From JANQGG01 sp964642175 (GTDB lineage: Bacteria; Bacteroidota; Chlorobiia; Chlorobiales; Chloroherpetonaceae): a stretch of 64,000 nucleotides of DNA. Of the stretch, positions 61,809 through 64,000 are shown piece after piece. The stretch is taken from positions 620,001 to 684,000 of the forward strand of contig CAZXOK010000001.1 of assembly GCA_964642175.1 (NCBI GenBank), in the 5' to 3' direction. A program made the position numbers and the translations under genes. The notes under the pieces are model-generated. The model saw only the letters and a program-made list of their open reading frames with translations, was not told where the DNA came from and did not search any database. Each line of letters starts with the position of its first letter. The first letter of the stretch is position 1.

Positions 61809-64000
61809 TCACCCCACAAATCCCTTGTATTTTCCATCCAGGTAAGCGCGCCCGATCAGGGCTTGGCCTAAGGAAATACCGCCATCGTTGGTTGGGGAGA
61901 GGTGATGGGTAAAGACCTCAAACCCGGCCTCTTCTAATGCTAAAATCAAACCTTCAAACAATACGTGGTTTTGGAACACCCCGCCACTCAGCACCACCTG
62001 CCCAAGTCCGCTATCATCCCGGGCCTTGATGGCAATACTTTTAAGCAGTTCAATCAGCGTGCGGTGAAAACGGCCCGATAATGTGTTTATAGTGGCCCCT
62101 TCTTGCACGGACTGAACCGCTGAGCGGATCATGGGAGAGACCATCATCAGGTGCAAACCATGGTGTTCTTTGATCTCGATATCAAACGGTGAGTGATTCA
62201 GCCTGGTGCAGTGCTGCATAAATTCAATGGCTGTTTGGGCTTCGTACCGAATATCGGGTTTGCCGCCACAGATCACCCCGATTGCATCAAATAAGCGGCC
62301 TGTACTGCTGGTAAGCGGGCAGTTGATGTCTTTTTGAAGCATCTCCAAAACAGGTTCAGGGTGTATTTCGGTTAGAAAAGCCAGTTCCGGAATATCCTTA
62401 CCATACGTGGTATAGAGGTAACCAAGAGACGTGCGCCAGGGGGATTTAATAGCGGCATCGCCGCCCGGCAGGGGCATTGGCTCAAAACAACCATACCGGC
62501 GCACTTCATGCTGCGACCCGATCAGGATCTCCCCGCCCCAGATGTTGCCATCAGTGCCATAGCCCGTGCCATCGCAAATGATGCCAATCACCGGATCTTC
62601 GAGGTGATGCTCGGCCATGACGGCCGCTAAATGCGCGTGATGGTGTTGCACCCCGAGTGCGGGACCTTGTTGCTCCTGAGCCCAGGTGGTGCTGAGCAGG
62701 TTAGGGTGCAGGTCATGCACGATCAACTCGGGCCTGGTTTCAAAGATGCGCTCAAAATGCGTGATGGTTTTCCTGAAGTGCTCGTAAGCTTCCAGGTTTA
62801 CCAGGTCGCCAATATGCTGGCTCAGAAACGCTTCCGGGCCTTTGGCCAGGCAGATAGTGTTTTTCAGTTCTGCACCAACGCCCAGCACCGGTGCGCCCTG
62901 AGATTTAATGGTGATTGGTTTGGGCACGTACCCCCGGCTGCGGCGCAGAAACCGCATGCTGCCACCAGTATACTGGGTTACCGAATCATCGCAGCGCAGG
63001 TAGATGTCACGGTTATGCATCAGGAAGGCATCGGCGATAGTGCCAAGCCGCTCAAAGGCTTCATCGTTTTCGATGCAGATGGGCTCATCGGAGAGGTTGG
63101 CGCTGGTCATGACCACGGCATCCAGTGCGCCGCTCAACAGCAGGTGATGGAGCGGTGTGTAAGGCAGCATTACGCCCAGTCGGTCGTTTCCGGGGGCTAA
63201 GGCTGGGGCCAGATAGTCGCCGGATTTTTTTAAAAGCACAATGGGTGCCTGCCTGGAACTAAGCAACGCCGCTTCATCAGGATTGATATGGCAAAACTGC
63301 CTGGCATGTTTAAGCGAGGGTACCATAATAGCCAGCGGTTTTTCTTCGCGATGTTTTCGCTGGCGCAAGGTTTTTACAGCTTCTTGGTTTCGGGCATCAC
63401 AGGCCAGATGAAATCCCCCTAATCCTTTTATGGCCAGGATCTTTCCGGATGAAAGCATGTCTATGCTTCTTGCCACAGGATCATCTGTATTGATCATCGA
63501 CCTGTCCCGGCCATGCAACGAGAGCGTCGGCCCGCAATCAGCACAGGCATTGGGCTGGGTGTGGAACCGCCGGTCCATGGGATCGTTGTACTCATGCTCG
63601 CAGCTTGGGCACATCCGGAAGTGCTTCATAGAAGTATATGGCCGGTCGTAGGGAATGCTTTCAATGATCGTATAACGTGGTCCGCAATTGGTGCAGTTGA
63701 TAAACGGGTAGCGATAACGGCGATTAGCCGGATCAAAAAGCTCTTTTTGACAGTCGTGGCACAGAGCCATATCCGGGGAGATTAAGGTGGCCGGGGCAAG
63801 GCCACGATGGCTCGGTCGGATCACAAAATCCTGAGAGCCTTCAATATCTATGTCTGTTTGTTCTATGACCGAAATGTGGCTTAAGGGAGGAGCGTTCTCT
63901 TGAAGATCGCCATAAAATTTCTTTATGTCTTCTTGGGAACCTTCTATTTCAATTTCAACACCCAATTCGTTATTGGTAACAAATCCCCTTAAGTTATACT
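61809..64000 (-). CDS. hypF: Carbamoyltransferase HypF, 5'-truncated by the window edge
   Basis: The gene extends to the right edge (the reading frame stays open to position 64000), so its first codons are missing. What is seen: the end of the acylphosphatase domain (YNLRGFVTNNELGVEIEIEG), two zinc fingers (CHDCQKELF with NCTNCGP, then CPSCEHEY with CADCGP), a YrdC-like domain and a Kae1-like domain. HypF makes the thiocyanate/cyanide ligands of NiFe hydrogenase from carbamoyl phosphate. It implies that a NiFe hydrogenase is encoded elsewhere in the genome. Confidence 0.95.
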   Translation of the reverse strand, partial: YNLRGFVTNNELGVEIEIEGSQEDIKKFYGDLQENAPPLSHISVIEQTDIDIEGSQDFVIRPSHRGLAPATLISPDMALCHDCQKELFDPANRRYRYPFINCTNCGPRYTIIESIPYDRPYTSMKHFRMCPSCEHEYNDPMDRRFHTQPNACADCGPTLSLHGRDRSMINTDDPVARSIDMLSSGKILAIKGLGGFHLACDARNQEAVKTLRQRKHREEKPLAIMVPSLKHARQFCHINPDEAALLSSRQAPIVLLKKSGDYLAPALAPGNDRLGVMLPYTPLHHLLLSGALDAVVMTSANLSDEPICIENDEAFERLGTIADAFLMHNRDIYLRCDDSVTQYTGGSMRFLRRSRGYVPKPITIKSQGAPVLGVGAELKNTICLAKGPEAFLSQHIGDLVNLEAYEHFRKTITHFERIFETRPELIVHDLHPNLLSTTWAQEQQGPALGVQHHHAHLAAVMAEHHLEDPVIGIICDGTGYGTDGNIWGGEILIGSQHEVRRYGCFEPMPLPGGDAAIKSPWRTSLGYLYTTYGKDIPELAFLTEIHPEPVLEMLQKDINCPLTSSTGRLFDAIGVICGGKPDIRYEAQTAIEFMQHCTRLNHSPFDIEIKEHHGLHLMMVSPMIRSAVQSVQEGATINTLSGRFHRTLIELLKSIAIKARDDSGLGQVVLSGGVFQNHVLFEGLILALEEAGFEVFTHHLSPTNDGGISLGQALIGRAYLDGKYKGFVG

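Noticed and set aside
1..64000. CRISPR array, rRNA operon, insertion sequence or prophage
   Set aside because: Reading both strands I found no regularly spaced repeats, no rRNA-like sequence, no transposase or integrase and no phage structural gene.

Overview
The window (about 64 kb, moderate GC) reads as the chromosome of a Gram-negative bacterium of the FCB superphylum (Bacteroidota, Rhodothermota/Balneolota, Marinimicrobia or a related lineage). The evidence is a secreted subtilase with a C-terminal type IX secretion sorting domain, an FCB-type short omega subunit, beta-barrel outer-membrane proteins, LptB, an eukaryote-type HisA, and housekeeping genes that mostly lack Shine-Dalgarno sequences. 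The exact phylum is inference; no rRNA or other decisive marker is present.

From 1 to about 31.8 kb the content is mostly housekeeping: a left-edge partial gene and an outer-membrane barrel protein; clpC; tRNA-Leu(UAA); thiL; ftsY; deoC; an ABC ATPase with degenerate signature and H-loop; a BadF-type kinase; a yicC-gmk-rpoZ-VOC operon; hpt-ftsH-TauE-like-HU; small regulatory or unknown genes; a LOG-family hydrolase; an SDR; the T9SS subtilase; ptsI; lptB; a gamma-carbonic anhydrase; an MBL-fold hydrolase; a TrmH-family methyltransferase; an amidoligase-like protein; and a decayed PIN-domain gene.

From 32.4 to 55.7 kb lies the centrepiece, a contiguous same-strand sulfur-oxidation island. It encodes a sulfur-oxidising heterodisulfide-reductase-like (sHdr) complex (HdrC1-, HdrB1- and HdrA-like proteins plus an HdrC2B2/HdrB3-like fusion), EtfBA, and a membrane ETF:quinone-oxidoreductase-like protein. 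It also has a DsrE-like protein, a GcvH-like lipoate-binding protein (LbpA) and a CxxC thioredoxin-fold protein. A long structured leader follows, then a cytoplasmic SoeA-like molybdoenzyme with a fused SoeB-SoeC-like partner and a TauE-type exporter. The last block is tusA-dsrE2, a LipT-like flavoprotein, a protein with two radical-SAM domains (LipS1/LipS2-like fusion), a lipoate ligase fused to DUF116, and a porin. The working model is: sulfane sulfur is carried by TusA/DsrE proteins to sHdr-LbpA and oxidised to sulfite; electrons leave through LbpA, EtfAB and the membrane oxidoreductase to quinone; sulfite is oxidised by the Soe-like enzyme or exported by TauE; and the lip genes assemble the lipoyl cofactor on LbpA.

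Three promoters in the island (before the sHdr operon, before tusA and before the porin) share an identical 17-bp element containing a direct repeat of TGTGAT with an 11-bp period. It sits exactly 27 bp (start to start) before a -10-like TAT(C/T)TT box each time. This defines a candidate dedicated regulon.

From 55.8 kb to the end are a small ferredoxin, a SnoaL-like protein, metH, a zinc-ribbon microprotein, hisA and a right-edge partial hypF.
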